From positions 1-26,951 of the forward strand of contig DACO01000136.1 in NCBI GenBank assembly GCA_002508635.1: a stretch of DNA of 26,951 nt, given 5' to 3'. The notes beneath the pieces were generated by a model, which worked only from the letters and a program-made list of their open reading frames with translations, did not search any database and was not told the origin of the DNA. The first letter of the stretch is position 1, and each line of letters starts with the position of its first letter. Shown one piece after another: positions 7,999 to 15,881 of this stretch. Made by a program: the position numbers and the translations under genes. The DNA comes from Methanolobus sp. UBA118 (GTDB lineage Archaea > Halobacteriota > Methanosarcinia > Methanosarcinales > Methanosarcinaceae).

Positions 7999-8454
7999 AT
8001 GGCAAGAATCGGATATACAATGGAGTTTGACCCGAAGACATCTGCTAAGGCGATGGGTTCGGAGCTTCACATATCACCTAAGAAATCCCGCGAGGTCGGA
8101 ACCGCGATCAAAGGTATGCGTATCGAAGTCGCCCAGAGGTACCTCGAAGATGTTATAGGAATGAAGCAGGCAGTTCCTTTCAAGAGACACCATGAAGGGT
8201 CAGGACACAGAAAAGGTCCCATGGCAACAGGCAGATATCCTGTCAAAGTTGCACAGGCCTATCTGAAGATCCTGGAGAACGTAAGGAGCAATGCTGAATA
8301 TAAGGGGCTTGAACCTGACCAGATGTACATAGCTCATGTTGCTACAAAGCGCGGTCGTGTCATCCACGGAATGAGGCCAAGGGCACGTGGACGTGGTAGT
8401 CCCAAGAACACGGAAACTGTAAACATCGAGATTATTTTGAACGAGGTGCGCTAA
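7999..8454 (+). CDS. rpl22: Ribosomal protein uL22
   Basis: Large-subunit protein with a beta-hairpin in the exit tunnel. 151 residues, with the archaeal features AKAMGSELHISPKKSREV near 12 and the hairpin RGRVIHGMRPRARGRG near 115. AAGGTGAT precedes the ATG; an out-of-frame ATG four bases earlier is not used. The stop TAA overlaps the ATG of uS3 by one base (TAATG). Confidence 0.97.
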   Translation: MARIGYTMEFDPKTSAKAMGSELHISPKKSREVGTAIKGMRIEVAQRYLEDVIGMKQAVPFKRHHEGSGHRKGPMATGRYPVKVAQAYLKILENVRSNAEYKGLEPDQMYIAHVATKRGRVIHGMRPRARGRGSPKNTETVNIEIILNEVR

Positions 8455-9416
8455 TGGCAATAGAAAAGAAATTCGTTCAGGAAGGATACGTAAAGGCCTC
8501 CATGGATGAATTTTTCTCAAAACAGCTCAGCAGGGCAGGCTACGGTGGAATGGATATCAACCGTACTCCCATGGGTACACAGATCACAATATACTCCGAG
8601 AAACCCGGTATGGTAATCGGTAAGGCAGGTAAGGTCATTCGTAAACTTACCAGGGACATCGACAGACTTTATGATGTCGACAACCCGCAGATCGATGCAC
8701 AGGAAGTCAGAAAGCCCGAACTCAATGCACAGATGATGGCATCACGCCTTGCATCCTCCATCGAGAGAGGATGGTACTTCAGGAAGGCAGGCCACAACAC
8801 CATGAGGGCTATCATGAACTCAGGTGCACTTGGCTGTGAGATCGTCATTTCCGGAAAACTGACCGGTGCAAGGTCCAGGGTTGAGAAACTCGTAAACGGA
8901 TACATCAAGCACGCAGGAAAACCTGTGGATGATATCGTGGACGAGGGCTTTGCAACCGCTGTAAGGAAACTCGGAACCCTTGGATGTAAAGTAAGGATCA
9001 TCCCACCTGGTGCTGTACTTCCTGACTCCTTCCATCTGAAGGACATCGTCGAAGAGGTGCCGGTGCCTGAAGAATCAGCTGCTACCGAGGAAGAAAGTAG
9101 TGACATCGAGAAGCTTGTGGAGACAGAAGCCGAAGGCGAGGTTGCTGACGAAGAGGAAGCAGAGGAAGTTGTTGAGGAATCAGCTACAGAAGAAGCTGAA
9201 GAGCCGGCAGCAGAAGAGGAAGCTTCAGAGGAGACTTCTGAGGAAACGGTCGAGGAGGCCACCGAAGAAGCACCTGAGAATGCTCCTGAGGAACCAGAAC
9301 CCATGGAAGGTCTCGTTGATGAACAGCGCAGACTTATGGATGACGTCTGGCAGCACAAGCATGAAGGCTACGATTACTGGCATCCTATCGCACGTGTTCA
9401 CAAGGAGGATAAGTAA
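8454..9416 (+). CDS. rps3: Ribosomal protein uS3 with long acidic C-terminal region
   Basis: Small-subunit head protein at the mRNA entry channel. Residues 1-200 form the normal core: KH domain GMVIGKAGKVIRKLTRDID near 45 and the second domain ending in VRIIPPGAVLPDSF near 185. From about 203 to 278 the chain is almost entirely Glu/Ala/Thr/Ser, about half acidic. It closes with a non-acidic block of about 35 residues rich in aromatic residues and His (VWQHKHEGYDYWHP). At 320 residues it is longer than most archaeal S3. Long acidic tails occur in S3 of haloarchaea and Methanosarcinales. The function of the tail and end block is not known to me. Its stop overlaps uL29 by one base. Confidence 0.96.
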   Translation: MAIEKKFVQEGYVKASMDEFFSKQLSRAGYGGMDINRTPMGTQITIYSEKPGMVIGKAGKVIRKLTRDIDRLYDVDNPQIDAQEVRKPELNAQMMASRLASSIERGWYFRKAGHNTMRAIMNSGALGCEIVISGKLTGARSRVEKLVNGYIKHAGKPVDDIVDEGFATAVRKLGTLGCKVRIIPPGAVLPDSFHLKDIVEEVPVPEESAATEEESSDIEKLVETEAEGEVADEEEAEEVVEESATEEAEEPAAEEEASEETSEETVEEATEEAPENAPEEPEPMEGLVDEQRRLMDDVWQHKHEGYDYWHPIARVHKEDK

Positions 9417-9619
9417 TGGCAATTCTTCGCTTGAACGAGATCAGGGACATGTCCCCTGAAGAAAGGATGGATGAACTTGACAAGATGAAGGACGAACTCA
9501 CACGTGAGCGTGCACTTTCATCTGCAGGAGGAGCTCCTGATAACCCCGGAAGGATCGGGGAGCTCAGGCGTACAATTGCCAGGATCAAGACCATCCAGAG
9601 AGAAATGAAGGAGATCTGA
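9416..9619 (+). CDS. rpl29: Ribosomal protein uL29
   Basis: 67-residue helical hairpin protein near the tunnel exit. MAILRLNEIRDMSPEERMDE and the C-terminal IGELRRTIARIKTIQREM are typical. AAGGAGG nine bases upstream; ATG overlaps the uS3 stop (TAATG). Confidence 0.96.
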   Translation: MAILRLNEIRDMSPEERMDELDKMKDELTRERALSSAGGAPDNPGRIGELRRTIARIKTIQREMKEI

Positions 9620-9620
9620 A

Positions 9621-9932
9621 GTGGAAATCACTCCTTCAAAACTTATATTCCACGAATTAATCGGGCTGGTAGTTAAAATTGAAGACGCTACTAATCCCAC
9701 ACTGAGCAATATACGCGGCAAAGTGGTTGATGAAACAAGGAACATGATCATTGTTCAAACAGAGGAAGGTCAGAAGAAGATGGTTCCAAAAACAGGCACG
9801 ACCTTTGTGTTTCAGATACCCGCCCGCATATCGGGCAAACATGCCAGAAGGCATGTCAAAATAGAAGGGAACCTACTGCTCTCACAACCCGAGAACAGAA
9901 CCAAGAACATTAGGAAAATACGCATGAGGTAA
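9621..9932 (+). CDS. rnp1: Ribonuclease P protein component 1 (Rpp29/Pop4 family)
   Basis: Subunit of archaeal RNase P, which trims the 5' leader of tRNA precursors; it pairs with Rpp21 to help the RNA subunit recognise substrate. 103 residues form an Sm-like barrel: ELIGLVVKIEDATNPTLSNI near 12, GKVVDETRNMIIVQTEEG near 31, then KKMVPKTGTTFVFQIP. The start is GTG one base after the uL29 stop, with GGAGAT upstream. Its place between uL29 and uS17 is the usual euryarchaeal position, so tRNA processing is co-expressed with ribosome synthesis. Confidence 0.94.
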   Translation: MEITPSKLIFHELIGLVVKIEDATNPTLSNIRGKVVDETRNMIIVQTEEGQKKMVPKTGTTFVFQIPARISGKHARRHVKIEGNLLLSQPENRTKNIRKIRMR

Positions 9933-9937
9933 TAATC

Positions 9938-10267
9938 ATGGCAAGAGATATTGGATTGGATGTCCCGGCTCCGGAAAAGGAGTGTAATGACGTTAATTGT
10001 CCATTCCATGGAGTACTGCCTGTTCGCGGACAGGTCCTTGTAGGGACCGTTGTAAGCGATGATATGGACAGGACCGTGGTCATCCAGCGCAAGCATGAGA
10101 TGCTTATCAAGAAATATCAGAGATATGAGAAAAGGCAATCTAAGATCCATGCACACAATCCTTCCTGCATAGATGCAAAGGAAGGGGATGTTGTGACGAT
10201 CGCAGAATGCAGACCACTGAGCAAGACCAAATCATATGTAGTGATTAAGGTGGAGGCTCAGGCATGA
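9938..10267 (+). CDS. rps17: Ribosomal protein uS17
   Basis: Primary 16S rRNA-binding protein of the small subunit body. 109 residues; archaeal form with an N-terminal extension (MARDIGLDVPAPEKECNDVN) before the OB-fold core (LVGTVVSDDMDRTVVIQRKH; HAHNPSC; GDVVTIAECRPLSKTKSYVV). GAGGTAAT upstream contains the Rpp29 stop. Overlaps uL14 by four bases. Confidence 0.96.
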   Translation: MARDIGLDVPAPEKECNDVNCPFHGVLPVRGQVLVGTVVSDDMDRTVVIQRKHEMLIKKYQRYEKRQSKIHAHNPSCIDAKEGDVVTIAECRPLSKTKSYVVIKVEAQA

Positions 10268-10662
10268 AAGGTGTCAGATCTAACATCCCGCGTTCTTTGA
10301 ACGCAGGATCACAGATCGACTGCGTGGACAACACAGGTGCCCGTGTAGTCGAGATCGTATCTGTCAAGGGATACCGCGGTGTCAAGAACAGACACCCAAG
10401 AGGCGGTATCGGTGACATGTGCGTTGTATCTGTGAAGAAAGGAACTCCTGAAATGCGTAAGCAGATCCTTCTGGCAGTTATAGTCCGCCAGAAGCAGGAA
10501 TTCCGCCGCCCGGATGGTCTGAGGGTCGCCTTTGAGGATAATGCTGTTGTCATAGTTGACAAGGACGGTGTCCCTAAAGGAACTGACTTCAAGGGACCGG
10601 TAGCAAGGGAAGTAGCTGAAAGGTATCCAAAGATCGGTACCACGGCATCTATGGTTGCATGA
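10264..10662 (+). CDS. rpl14: Ribosomal protein uL14
   Basis: Large-subunit interface protein (bridge to 16S rRNA, binding site for anti-association factors such as aIF6). 132 residues with GSQIDCVDNTGARVVEIVSV near 17 and RHPRGGIGDMCVVSVKKG near 42. ATG overlaps the uS17 stop (ATGA), with AAGGTGGAGG a few bases upstream. Confidence 0.97.
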   Translation: MKGVRSNIPRSLNAGSQIDCVDNTGARVVEIVSVKGYRGVKNRHPRGGIGDMCVVSVKKGTPEMRKQILLAVIVRQKQEFRRPDGLRVAFEDNAVVIVDKDGVPKGTDFKGPVAREVAERYPKIGTTASMVA

Positions 10663-10672
10663 GGTGTGAAAA

Positions 10673-11026
10673 ATGGTATCAAATCAGCCAAGAAAGCAGA
10701 GAAAAGCAAGATACAATGCTCCTCTTCATGTAAAACAGAAGTACATGGGTGCTCCCCTTTCAAAGGAACTGCGTGAGAAGTACGGTTGCAGGTCTGCAAG
10801 AGTAATTGTAGGCGATACCGTGAAGGTCATGCGTGGAGACCACGCAGGCAGCACAGGAAAAGTCGAAGGTATCTCTCTCAAGCACGGTACCATCGTAATT
10901 GAAGGGGTCAGCGTGTCCAAGGCAGACGGAACAGAAGTTGCAAGACCTGTGTATCCTTCCAATGTGGTTATCACAACCCTTGACATGAAGGATGAGCGCA
11001 GAGAATCAATAATCAGCAGGAAGTGA
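10673..11026 (+). CDS. rpl24: Ribosomal protein uL24
   Basis: Assembly-initiator protein of the large subunit. 117 residues; N-terminal QPRKQRKARYNAPLHVKQKY is the archaeal/eukaryotic L26-type start, followed by a KOW motif GDTVKVMRGDHAGSTGKVEG near 43. GAGGTG upstream, eleven-base gap from uL14. Confidence 0.96.
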   Translation: MVSNQPRKQRKARYNAPLHVKQKYMGAPLSKELREKYGCRSARVIVGDTVKVMRGDHAGSTGKVEGISLKHGTIVIEGVSVSKADGTEVARPVYPSNVVITTLDMKDERRESIISRK

Positions 11027-11030
11027 TTCT

Positions 11031-11741
11031 GTGGCCAAACATCAAAAGAGAATATCTGTACCAAACAGCTGGCAGATATCAAAGAAATCTAATAAGTGGA
11101 TCACTACTACAAGACCTGGTCCACATCACAAAGAACAGAGTATACCTCTCGGTATAGTACTGAGGGACATGCTGGGTATAGTTGACAATCGTGCAGAGGC
11201 AAAGCGTGTTCTCTCAGAGGGTAAGATACTTGTCGACGGTATAGTCAAAAAGGATCTCAGATTCCCGATCGGCTTACTTGACGTAATATCAATTCCCGAT
11301 GAAGATGTGTCTTACCGTGTACTGCTTGATCGCAAGGGAAGACTCGAGCTTCATAAGCTTGAGGATGCCGATGTGAACAAACTGTGCAGGATCAACGGTA
11401 AGACTGTAATCAAGGGCGGAGCCATACAGCTCAACCTCAGTGACGGATCAAACGTTCTGGGATCCAACGATTACAGTACAAAGGATTCGATCATCCTTTC
11501 ATTGCCTGACAAGGAAGTACTCAAACACATCAAGTACGAAGTAGGCAATATTGCAATGATCGTCGGTGGAAGACATACCGGTGAGATCGGCACAATAAAG
11601 GAGATCAATACAGTCCGCAGTTCAAGGAACAACACAGTTTCCATATCCGGTGACTATGACTTCGAGACGATCGAAGACTATGTTGTTGTCATCGGTGAGG
11701 ACGAACCAGAGATAAAACTGGGTGGTGAGGCAGTTGAGTAA
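11031..11741 (+). CDS. rps4e: Ribosomal protein eS4
   Basis: Small-subunit protein found in archaea and eukaryotes only. 236 residues: KRISVPNSWQISKKSNKWIT at the N-terminus, an S4-type RNA-binding domain (RAEAKRVLSEGKILVDGIVK near 55), the central S4e domain, and a KOW motif NIAMIVGGRHTGEIGTIKEI near 175. The start is GTG at 11031 with a weak GGAAGTGA site. Its 3' end overlaps the proposed uL5 start by eight bases. Confidence 0.95.
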   Translation: MAKHQKRISVPNSWQISKKSNKWITTTRPGPHHKEQSIPLGIVLRDMLGIVDNRAEAKRVLSEGKILVDGIVKKDLRFPIGLLDVISIPDEDVSYRVLLDRKGRLELHKLEDADVNKLCRINGKTVIKGGAIQLNLSDGSNVLGSNDYSTKDSIILSLPDKEVLKHIKYEVGNIAMIVGGRHTGEIGTIKEINTVRSSRNNTVSISGDYDFETIEDYVVVIGEDEPEIKLGGEAVE

Positions 11742-12243
11742 TGTAATGAGGACTCCTGTTGTTGATAAAGTCGTAGTCCACATGGGTGTGGGCGAAAGCG
11801 GTCAGCACCTTGTTGACGCCGAAGGTATACTCGGCGAAGTCACAGGACAGAAGGTCATCAGGACATACGCCAAGAGGACCCTGCCTTCTTTCAGTATAAA
11901 GAAGAACGAACCTATCGGATGCAAGGTAACCCTCAGAGGAGAGCGTGCCGAGAAGTTCCTGACCACCGCACTGGACATTGTAGAGAAACAGATTCGTGCA
12001 TCACAGTTTGACAAGAACGGCAATGTCACCTTCGGTATTGAGGAACACACTGACTTCCCGGGAATGAGGTACGATCCAAACATCGGTATCTTTGGAATGG
12101 ATGTCAATGTGGTCGTCAACCGTCCCGGATACAGGATCAGTAAGAGAAGGATAACAAAGGCCAGAATCCCCGCATCACACAGGATAACAAAGGATGATAC
12201 AATTTCCTTCTTTAAAGACAAATATTCAGTGGAGGTTATCTAA
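11734..12243 (+). CDS. rpl5: Ribosomal protein uL5
   Basis: Large-subunit protein that binds 5S rRNA and contacts the P-site tRNA. The core is clear: TPVVDKVVVHMGVGESGQHL at the start, GCKVTLRGERAEKFL near 63, FGIEEHTDFPGMRYDPNIGI near 98. The start is uncertain. TTG at 11734 is chosen because GGTGA (11724-11728) lies five bases upstream and the product MSNVMRTPVVDK has a typical archaeal beginning, giving 169 residues. GTG at 11722 or 11725 lacks a site, and ATG at 11746 is too far from one. Its stop overlaps uS14 by one base. Confidence 0.94.
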   Translation: MSNVMRTPVVDKVVVHMGVGESGQHLVDAEGILGEVTGQKVIRTYAKRTLPSFSIKKNEPIGCKVTLRGERAEKFLTTALDIVEKQIRASQFDKNGNVTFGIEEHTDFPGMRYDPNIGIFGMDVNVVVNRPGYRISKRRITKARIPASHRITKDDTISFFKDKYSVEVI

Positions 12244-12395
12244 TGGTTCGAACCACAAAGAACTTCGGCAGGGGCGCACACGAATGCAAGAGATGCGGCA
12301 GAAAACAGGGACTTGTAAGGAAATATGATATTTACCTGTGCAGGCACTGTTTCCGTGAGATTGCCCACGATATGGGATTCGAGAAATATACGTGA
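12243..12395 (+). CDS. rps14: Ribosomal protein uS14 (zinc-binding, short form)
   Basis: 50-residue protein of the small-subunit head, easily missed because of its length. It begins MVRTTKNFGRGAHECKRCGR and has a zinc ribbon with Cys 15, 18, 33 and 36 (CKRC and CRHC), then FREIAHDMGFEKYT, the standard archaeal/eukaryotic S29-type end. ATG overlaps the uL5 stop (TAATG), and GTGGAGG lies just upstream. All four zinc ligands are present. The TGA stop is part of the GAGGTGA site of uS8. Confidence 0.96.
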   Translation: MVRTTKNFGRGAHECKRCGRKQGLVRKYDIYLCRHCFREIAHDMGFEKYT

Positions 12396-12405
12396 GGTGA
12401 GATAA

Positions 12406-12798
12406 ATGGTATTATTAGATCCACTTGCTGATGCATTATCCACTATAAAGAACGCTGAGGCTATAGGAAAGAGTTCCTGTAAAATTCAGCCCGCTTCAAA
12501 ACTCATCGGAACTGTCCTCAAGGTTATGCAGTCCCGCGGATATATCGGTGAGTTCGAGTTTATAGAAGATGGCAAGGCAGGTATTTATGAGGTAGAGCTT
12601 GTTGGTAGGATCAACAAATGTGGTGCTATCAAGCCACGTTATTCAGTAGGTGCTGCAGATTTCGAAAGATGGGAAAAGCAGTTTCTCCCTGCAAGGAACT
12701 TCGGTACGATTATACTGACTACATCCATGGGTGTACTGTCACAGTACGAAGCTCGTGAGAATAACGTAGGCGGACAGTTACTTGCTTATGTTTACTGA
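12406..12798 (+). CDS. rps8: Ribosomal protein uS8
   Basis: Primary 16S rRNA-binding protein. 130 residues with LLDPLADALSTIKNAEAIGK at the N-terminus and the conserved C-terminal TTSMGVLSQYEARENNVGGQ RNA-contact loop. TGAGGTGAGA lies six bases before ATG. Confidence 0.97.
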   Translation: MVLLDPLADALSTIKNAEAIGKSSCKIQPASKLIGTVLKVMQSRGYIGEFEFIEDGKAGIYEVELVGRINKCGAIKPRYSVGAADFERWEKQFLPARNFGTIILTTSMGVLSQYEARENNVGGQLLAYVY

Positions 12799-12813
12799 TG
12801 GAGAAGGGATATC

Positions 12814-13347
12814 ATGGCAAAAGAAATCAAAAAAGAGATCCCAATTCCCGAGGATGTCACAGTTACGTTCTCAGGGAAGATCCTCTCAGTGTCCGGACCA
12901 AAAGGCAAGAATGAAAGAATGTTCTGGTACCCAGGCATTAATATTGAGATTGCGGACTCTGAGATAATCATCGATACTCCATTTAGCAAGAAGACCCAGA
13001 AAGCAATGGTCGGAACCTTTGCTTCCCATGTCAGAAATATGCTACATGGGGTAACTGAAGGCTTTGAATATCGTATGAAAGTTGTTTACTCTCACTTCCC
13101 GATGCAGGTAAAAGCAGAGGGTAATAAGCTTACAATAGGCAACTTCCTCGGTGAAAAGAAGTCCAGATCAGCAAAGATACTTGGTGACACTGCCGTTAAG
13201 GTAAGTGGTGATGAAGTGATCATCACAGGTGTCAACAAGGAAGATGTTGGCCAGACAGCTGCTAACATCGAGCAGGCAACAAAGATCAAGAGGTTTGACC
13301 CGCGTATATTCCAGGATGGAATATACATAGTGGAGAAGACAGCGTAG
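12814..13347 (+). CDS. rpl6: Ribosomal protein uL6
   Basis: Large-subunit protein near the sarcin-ricin loop. 177 residues in two repeated alpha/beta domains: IPIPEDVTVTFSGKILSVSG near 8 and GNKLTIGNFLGEKKSRSAKI near 103, ending in the FDPRIFQDGIYIVEK signature typical of archaeal L6. The upstream site is GGAGAAGGGAT. Confidence 0.97.
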   Translation: MAKEIKKEIPIPEDVTVTFSGKILSVSGPKGKNERMFWYPGINIEIADSEIIIDTPFSKKTQKAMVGTFASHVRNMLHGVTEGFEYRMKVVYSHFPMQVKAEGNKLTIGNFLGEKKSRSAKILGDTAVKVSGDEVIITGVNKEDVGQTAANIEQATKIKRFDPRIFQDGIYIVEKTA

Positions 13348-13356
13348 GTGATTTGA

Positions 13357-13746
13357 ATGGAAGGAAAAATCAAACGCCTTTTTAAGGCAAGAAAAGTCCA
13401 GAAGGGCAAAAAGCCCAATTTCAAAAGGACAGATTCCCACAAGTACAAGCGTCTGGATTCAAACTGGAGACGCCCAAGGGGTCTACGCGGTAAGCAGCGC
13501 AGACACTACAAGGCAAAGGGCGCTATTGCACAGGTAGGCTACGGTAGTCCTAAGGTTGTAAAGGGTTTCCACCCTTCAGGATACTCCGAGGTGCTTGTGA
13601 ACACGGTCAGTGATCTTGACAATGTCGATGCCTCCACTGAGGCAATAAGGATTGCTGGAAAGGTCGGTGCAAGGAAGAAATCAATCATCCAGGCAAAGGC
13701 TTCAGAGCTTGGTATTAAAGTCCTGAACCCACTGAGGAGTGAGTGA
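13357..13746 (+). CDS. rpl32e: Ribosomal protein eL32
   Basis: Archaeal/eukaryotic large-subunit protein. 129 residues with FKRTDSHKYKRLDSNWRRPR near 25, the eL32 signature, then GYGSPKVVKGFHPSGYSEVL near 65. TAGGTGAT precedes the ATG. It ends one base before the proposed eL19 start. Confidence 0.96.
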   Translation: MEGKIKRLFKARKVQKGKKPNFKRTDSHKYKRLDSNWRRPRGLRGKQRRHYKAKGAIAQVGYGSPKVVKGFHPSGYSEVLVNTVSDLDNVDASTEAIRIAGKVGARKKSIIQAKASELGIKVLNPLRSE

Positions 13747-13747
13747 G

Positions 13748-14209
13748 ATGACCGATCTTACAAATCAGAAAAGGATAGCTGCTCAGGTCCTTGGCTGTGG
13801 TGTTAACAGAGTATGGCTCAACCCGGAGGCTGCAGCCGATATTGCAGTCGCCATCACAAGAGCTGACATACGTGAGCAGATCGAGCTCGGCAACATCAAG
13901 GCAGTACCTGTAAAAGGTGTCAGCCGCGGACGTGCAAGAGTAAGGGATGCCAAGCGTAAGTACGGGCACCGCAAAGGATATGGTAAGAGGAAAGGTAAAC
14001 AGGGTGCACGTAACCCAAGCAAAGAGCAGTGGATGAAGAAGATCCGTGCTCTGAGAAGAAGACTTAAAGAGCTGCGTGCAGACGGTTCACTTGACAAGTC
14101 CACCTATTGCAGGGTCTACCGCAAGGCAAAGGGTGGCGAATACCGCAGTGTAGCTCACTTGGAAGCACACCTGGAGTCCGAGAAACTCATTAAACGTGGT
14201 GAGGAATAA
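13748..14209 (+). CDS. rpl19e: Ribosomal protein eL19
   Basis: Archaeal/eukaryotic large-subunit protein forming an intersubunit bridge. 153 residues: LTNQKRIAAQVLGCGVNRVW at the start, the basic stretch KGVSRGRARVRDAKRKYGHR near 57, and KKIRALRRRLKELRADGSLD near 98. ATG at 13748 is used because GAGGAGTGA ends just before it; an in-frame GTG at 13739 lies within that site and within eL32. Confidence 0.96.
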   Translation: MTDLTNQKRIAAQVLGCGVNRVWLNPEAAADIAVAITRADIREQIELGNIKAVPVKGVSRGRARVRDAKRKYGHRKGYGKRKGKQGARNPSKEQWMKKIRALRRRLKELRADGSLDKSTYCRVYRKAKGGEYRSVAHLEAHLESEKLIKRGEE

Positions 14210-14249
14210 TAATGAATTATTTGTATCATAACTTCAGGGGGATCTGATT

Positions 14250-14771
14250 ATGGCAACAGGACCCCGATATAAAGTCGCTTTCAGGAGACGAAGAGAAGGT
14301 CGCACGGACTATCACCAGAGACTCAGACTGCTTCTCTCAAAAGAGGACCGTGTGGTCGTGCGCAGGAGCTCAAAGCATATGCAGGTCCAGCTCATCGCTC
14401 CGGAGCAGAAAGGGGACGTAACCCTTTCATCCACATTTTCAACCGAGCTCAAGAAGTACGGGTATGACGCATCCACCGGTAACACAACGGCTGCGTACTT
14501 GACCGGTCTTCTGTTCGGTTACAAGGCACAGAGCAAGGGATTCGAATATGGTGTACTTGACCTGGGACTCCAGGCAGCATCTCCCGGATCACGTGTATAT
14601 GCGACCCTGAAAGGTATTGTTGATTCAGGATTTGAGATCCCTCACAATCCGTCAATTCTGCCTTCAGACGAGCGTATAAGAGGAGAACATGTAGCAGAGT
14701 ATATGGAAGGATCGAATCTGCCGGAACTGTTCGATGCAGTTAAGGATAAAATCTCTGCTGACTTCAATTAG
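14250..14771 (+). CDS. rpl18: Ribosomal protein uL18
   Basis: 5S rRNA-binding protein of the central protuberance, partner of uL5. 173 residues with YKVAFRRRREGRTDYHQRLR near 6 and AYLTGLLFGYKAQSKGFEYG near 81, the archaeal L18/eukaryotic L5 pattern. The 40-base gap before it is the longest within this part of the operon; it holds an AT-rich stretch and the GGGGGAT ribosome binding site. Confidence 0.96.
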   Translation: MATGPRYKVAFRRRREGRTDYHQRLRLLLSKEDRVVVRRSSKHMQVQLIAPEQKGDVTLSSTFSTELKKYGYDASTGNTTAAYLTGLLFGYKAQSKGFEYGVLDLGLQAASPGSRVYATLKGIVDSGFEIPHNPSILPSDERIRGEHVAEYMEGSNLPELFDAVKDKISADFN

Positions 14772-14779
14772 GTGATTAT

Positions 14780-15412
14780 ATGGCATACAACTATGAAGAA
14801 GAATGGGTTCCGCAGACAAGGCTCGGAAAACTCGTTCATGAAGGGCAGATCACTTCCATGGACGAGGCAATCGATTCCGGTCTTCCGGTAAGAGAATCCA
14901 AAGTTATCGATATTCTGTTACCTGATCTTGAAGATGAGGTGCTCGATATCAACATGGTCCAGAGGATGACTGACTCCGGACGCCGTGTCAAGTTCAGAGC
15001 AACTGTTATCGTAGGAAACGGTGACGGTTTTGTAGGTCTTGGCCAGGCAAAGGACGTACAGGTCGGCCCTGCGATCAGAAAGGCAATTGATAATGCCAAG
15101 ATCAATATCTTAAAGGTAAAACGTGGATGCGGCTCATGGGAATGTGCATGTGGTCGTGAACACACCGTACCATCCGAGGTTAGAGGTAAGGCAGGAAGTG
15201 TCATCGTAGAGCTCAAACCTGCTCCACGTGGACTTGGCCTTGCTGCAGGAGACACTGCAAGAAAAGTACTCGAGAAAGCAGGCATCAAGGATGTATGGAC
15301 AAGGACCGAAGGTACCACAAGGACAACACTGAACTTCGCAAAGGCGACTTTCAATGCACTGCACAACACCGGTACTGTAAGGCAGCCTATCCGTCTTGAA
15401 GAGGAGGCTTGA
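14780..15412 (+). CDS. rps5: Ribosomal protein uS5
   Basis: Small-subunit protein involved in decoding fidelity. 210 residues: N-terminal archaeal extension EEEWVPQTRLGKLVHEGQIT, dsRBD-like domain with RRVKFRATVIVGNGDGFVGL near 68, and the C-terminal domain SVIVELKPAPRGLGLAAGDT near 140. TAGGTGAT lies just before the ATG. Confidence 0.97.
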   Translation: MAYNYEEEWVPQTRLGKLVHEGQITSMDEAIDSGLPVRESKVIDILLPDLEDEVLDINMVQRMTDSGRRVKFRATVIVGNGDGFVGLGQAKDVQVGPAIRKAIDNAKINILKVKRGCGSWECACGREHTVPSEVRGKAGSVIVELKPAPRGLGLAAGDTARKVLEKAGIKDVWTRTEGTTRTTLNFAKATFNALHNTGTVRQPIRLEEEA

Positions 15413-15414
15413 AA

Positions 15415-15876
15415 ATGTACGCTCTTGTAAGAGTACGTGGTGACGTCAATGTCAGGCAGTCCATTCAGGACACCCTTAAAATGCTACGTCTAAACAGGAT
15501 AAACCACTGTGTCCTTCTCAGCGACAACCCTCACAACAAGGGTATGATCCAGAAGGTCAAGGACTTTGTAGCATACGGTCCCATCGATGTGGAAACACTC
15601 ACTGAGATGCTCAAGAACCGTGGAATGCTCCAGGGTGGCGTAAAGCTTACAGATGAGTATATTGCTGAGAACACGGATTTTGCATCCATTGAGGAATTTG
15701 CTCAGGCACTTATCGATGGCAATGCAACGATCAAGGATGTTCCGGATCTTAAACCGGTTTTCAGGCTCCATCCTCCAAGGAAGGGCCACGCCGGCATAAA
15801 AAGATCCGCACAGCAGGGTGGTGTTCTTGGTAACAACGGCGAGGACATTAATCTCCTGTTAAAGAAGATGAGGTGA
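15415..15876 (+). CDS. rpl30: Ribosomal protein uL30
   Basis: Large-subunit protein; 153 residues in the long archaeal form (L7-type in eukaryotes). MYALVRVRGDVNVRQSIQDT at the start and the C-terminal FRLHPPRKGHAGIKRSAQQG are typical. ATG at 15415 is preceded by GAGGAGG; an in-frame TTG at 15409 inside uS5 is rejected. Confidence 0.96.
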   Translation: MYALVRVRGDVNVRQSIQDTLKMLRLNRINHCVLLSDNPHNKGMIQKVKDFVAYGPIDVETLTEMLKNRGMLQGGVKLTDEYIAENTDFASIEEFAQALIDGNATIKDVPDLKPVFRLHPPRKGHAGIKRSAQQGGVLGNNGEDINLLLKKMR

Positions 15877-15881
15877 TCTGC

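Noticed and set aside
8669..9358. 229-codon minus-strand frame rich in Ser, Ala and Thr
   Set aside because: It is the antisense of the uS3 gene; the Glu-codon-rich tail reads as Ser-rich low complexity on the other strand.
14836..15369. 177-codon minus-strand frame opposite uS5
   Set aside because: Antisense shadow of a conserved ribosomal gene.
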